Source: Osmia lignaria lignaria
Lineage: Eukaryota > Arthropoda > Insecta > Hymenoptera > Megachilidae
Assembly: GCF_051020975.1 (NCBI RefSeq)
Contig: NW_027478167.1
Location: forward strand, 7,688,001-7,752,000
Reading direction: 5' to 3'
Length of the DNA stretch: 64,000 nt
Positions within the stretch are counted from its first letter, which is position 1, and each line of letters begins with the position of its first letter. The notes under the pieces were generated by a model. It was given only the letters and a program-made list of their open reading frames with translations, ran no database searches and was not told where the DNA came from. The translations under genes were made by a program, and so were the position numbers. Positions 63,407-64,000 of this stretch are shown here, piece after piece.

Positions 63407-63428
63407 GAGATATTTGCAGATATATCTC
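63407..63428. other. GAGATAT - 8-base loop - ATATCTC inverted repeat at the unit boundary
   Basis: Seven-base arms at 63407-63413 and 63422-63428 flank TTGCAGAT. In units whose head is GATTTATCTC, the arms shorten to GAGATA and TATCTC. The words GAGATA and TATCTC recur about six times per monomer in both orientations, so the array is dense in this hexamer. It could fold as a small hairpin in single strands, or be a repeated protein-binding word. Both are inference. Confidence 0.6.
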
Positions 63429-63555
63429 AAGGGAAGGGGCCTGACGGACATATTTCGAGATATTTCTTCTTCTTGTTGTTCTTCTTCTGCACAGCTAACC
63501 TGGAAGTGGCATTTGCAGCTCGCAATAGTGCAGAGTTATCTCAAAGAAAGGGGCC
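63416..63555 (+). repeat. Internal 26-base direct repeat pair within the monomer, 114 bases apart
   Basis: Copy 1 at 63416-63441 begins GCAGATATATCTCAAGGG and copy 2 at 63530-63555 begins GCAGAGTTATCTCAAAG; both end AAGGGGCC. In the commonest form of copy 1 (GCAGATTTATC), 23 of 26 bases match copy 2. ACGG follows each copy, directly after copy 2 and two bases later after copy 1. The pair occurs in essentially every unit. It suggests that the 322-base monomer arose partly by internal duplication, and it supplies the homology that explains the 114-base deletion in unit 54. Confidence 0.9.
63463..63494 (+). other. Pyrimidine-rich run ending CACAG, splice-acceptor-like, one per monomer
   Basis: After TATTTC the plus strand carries a run of TTC and TTG triplets (63463-63488) and then TGCACAG ending at 63494. 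A CTGAC word, fitting the loose yUnAy branch-point pattern, lies upstream with its A at 63444, 50 bases before the AG. All three parts are present in most units, though some have CTAAC in place of CTGAC. The likeness to a eukaryotic 3' splice site is a pattern match only; nothing here shows that the array is transcribed or spliced. The simplest alternative is a microsatellite-like tract fixed in the monomer. Confidence 0.4.
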
Positions 63556-63614
63556 ACGGTGTTTCTGTATCTCCATTATGTTGGTGCGGCTTCGGAACTT
63601 TTAAATATCTTGAT

Positions 63615-63735
63615 ATATCTCGAGAACTACGCATCTGATCAAAAAATATCATAGAACATAAAAAGTGGGAAACTTAATTCTCTACAAAAAAGGTCTCTTA
63701 ACATTTTGCCATAGCTCGCTTCGTTTCCGAGATAT
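63615..63735. other. Inverted pair ATATCTCGAGAAC / GTTTCCGAGATAT bounding the A-rich tail
   Basis: The arm at 63615-63627 is the reverse complement of the arm at 63723-63735 at 11 of 13 positions. They enclose 95 bases that include the A-tracts and the GTAGG...CTAC segment. In units with CTCGAAAAC in the first arm the pairing differs by one further base. The pair brackets one segment of the monomer and may mark an old component of it. Confidence 0.55.
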
Positions 63736-63819
63736 TTGCAGATTTATCTCAAGGGAAGGGGCCTGACGGACATATTTCGAGATATTTCTTCTTCTTGTTG
63801 TTCTTCTTCTGCACAGCTA

Positions 63820-63842
63820 AGCTGGAAGTGGCATTTGCAGCT
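63820..63842. other. 23-base near-palindrome in the monomer (common form)
   Basis: The segment begins AGCTGGAAGTG, has a central G, and ends CATTTGCAGCT. Ten of eleven arm positions can pair if one G.T wobble is counted; the mismatch is G against G. It lies between the pyrimidine run and internal repeat copy 2, and it occurs in most units with characteristic changes. Confidence 0.7.
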
Positions 63843-64000
63843 CGCAATAGTGCAGAGTTATCTCAAAGAAGGGGGCCACGGTGTTTCTGTATCTCTATTA
63901 TGTTGGTGCGGCTTCGGAACTTTTAAATATCTTGATATATCTCGAGAACTACGCATCTGATCAAAAAATATCATAGAACATAAAAAGTAGGAAACTTAAT

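Larger units (their letters stand above)
63414..63735 (+). repeat. Reference monomer (unit 198) used to map internal elements
   Basis: This complete 322-base unit has 128 G+C bases (39.8%). In order it holds: internal repeat copy 1 (63416-63441); a CTGAC word (63441-63445); CGAGATA (63455-63463 region); a pyrimidine-rich run ending CACAG (63463-63494); the near-palindromic CTGGAAGTGGCATTTG... segment; internal repeat copy 2 (63530-63555); GTATCTC; TATCTCGAGAAC (63616-63627); an A-tract-rich tail; and GTTTCCGAGATAT (63723-63735). The unit boundary is a convenience for counting and has no demonstrated biological meaning. Private changes here include GCTAACC for GCTAAGC and GTGGG for GTAGG. Confidence 0.9.
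1..64000 (+). repeat. 322-bp satellite DNA array, 199 unit starts, all head-to-tail
   Basis: The same roughly 322-base unit recurs from end to end with no other sequence between copies. The anchor word GTTTCCGAGATAT followed by TTGCAGATTTATCTC recurs every 322 bases. Units start at 98, 420, 742 and so on to 63736. The arithmetic closes: 198 periods minus a 114-base deletion and a net 4 bases of single-base indels equals the observed span. All copies have the same orientation, with no inversion or foreign insertion. Units differ mainly by substitutions, many shared among subsets of units. Arrays like this form eukaryotic heterochromatin, often at centromeres; that role here is inference. The monomer family is not one I can name. 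Both ends of the array lie outside the window. Confidence 0.98.
59550..64000 (+). repeat. Phase block H: satellite units 186-199, last unit cut by the window
   Basis: Unit starts are 59550 + 322k to 63736. The final unit shows 265 of its 322 bases. Units 187-190 repeat units 171-174 at an offset of 5,151 bases (16 units less one base). Units 194-195 repeat units 179-180 at an offset of 4,829 bases (15 units less one base). Units at 57619, 62448 and 63092 share the head TTGCAGGTTTATC, which I saw nowhere to the left of 57.6 kb. Confidence 0.94.

Noticed and set aside
63720..63736. CENP-B box-like CTTCGTTTCCGAGATAT
   Set aside because: Only the TTCG core fits. The required A and the CGGG half are absent, so it does not meet the box consensus.
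1..64000. CRISPR array
   Set aside because: The period is 322 bases with no short repeat and unique spacer structure; the whole unit repeats.
1..64000. LTR, LINE, SINE or DNA-transposon content, or tRNA/5S-derived repeat
   Set aside because: No terminal repeats, target duplications, reverse transcriptase or transposase motifs were seen, and no convincing pol III A and B boxes. The GGCTTCGAAACTT in the unit at 2352 is a one-off change in one unit.
1..64000. Bacterial coding or regulatory reading of the window (ribosome binding sites, terminators)
   Set aside because: AAGGGG words and short inverted repeats recur at fixed places because the unit repeats. They are not paired with start codons or T-runs in any gene arrangement.

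Overview
The whole 64 kb is one uninterrupted head-to-tail array of a single satellite DNA. The monomer is 322 bp and about 40% G+C (128 of 322 bases counted in the unit at 63414-63735). All units lie in the same orientation. If each unit is started at the TTG just after the motif GTTTCCGAGATAT, there are 199 unit starts, from 98 to 63736, plus a 97-bp tail of an earlier unit at the left edge. The spacing closes exactly. 198 intervals x 322 = 63,756 bp, minus one 114-bp deletion and a net 4 bp of single-base indels, gives the observed 63,638 bp. Neither end of the array is in the window. I found no transposon insertion, tRNA, rRNA, CRISPR array, operon or convincing protein gene.

Such an array points to a eukaryote and to constitutive heterochromatin, probably centromeric or pericentromeric. 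The recurring TATCTCGAGAAC / GTTTCCGAGATAT words and the GTAG...CTAC near-palindrome resemble arthropod satellites as I remember them. That is unverified recall, so the host is no firmer than 'eukaryote, possibly an arthropod'. The length 322 is about 2 x 161, close to two nucleosome repeats.

Layout. The array runs in eight blocks of constant phase, separated by six single-base indels and one 208-bp truncated unit at 17164-17371. From 0 to about 29 kb the units are a mixed set of variants with short duplications of 2 to 8 units. A variant head (TTCAGCTCAAAGG) is confined to 9.1-19.9 kb, apart from one copy at 51.8 kb. From about 29 kb to the end, much longer recent duplications dominate. These include about 4 kb repeated 11,592 bp away, 3,614 bp repeated 4,186 bp away with one difference seen by eye, and a 1,610-bp five-unit block present twice in tandem and apparently identical. 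This is the expected signature of repeated unequal exchange or segmental amplification, and it is the most informative content of the window.

Monomer anatomy. Each monomer carries a 26-bp direct repeat, two copies 114 bp apart with 23 of 26 bases matching. It also has a pyrimidine-rich run ending in CACAG, a 23-bp near-palindrome, several TATCTC/GAGATA words forming inverted repeats, and an A-tract-rich tail. The truncated unit has lost exactly 114 bp, the spacing of the internal repeat. A 74-codon frame stays open in 185 of 199 units, but it starts at TTG and the ordinary units have no in-frame ATG, so I treat it as a by-product of sequence homogeneity rather than a gene.
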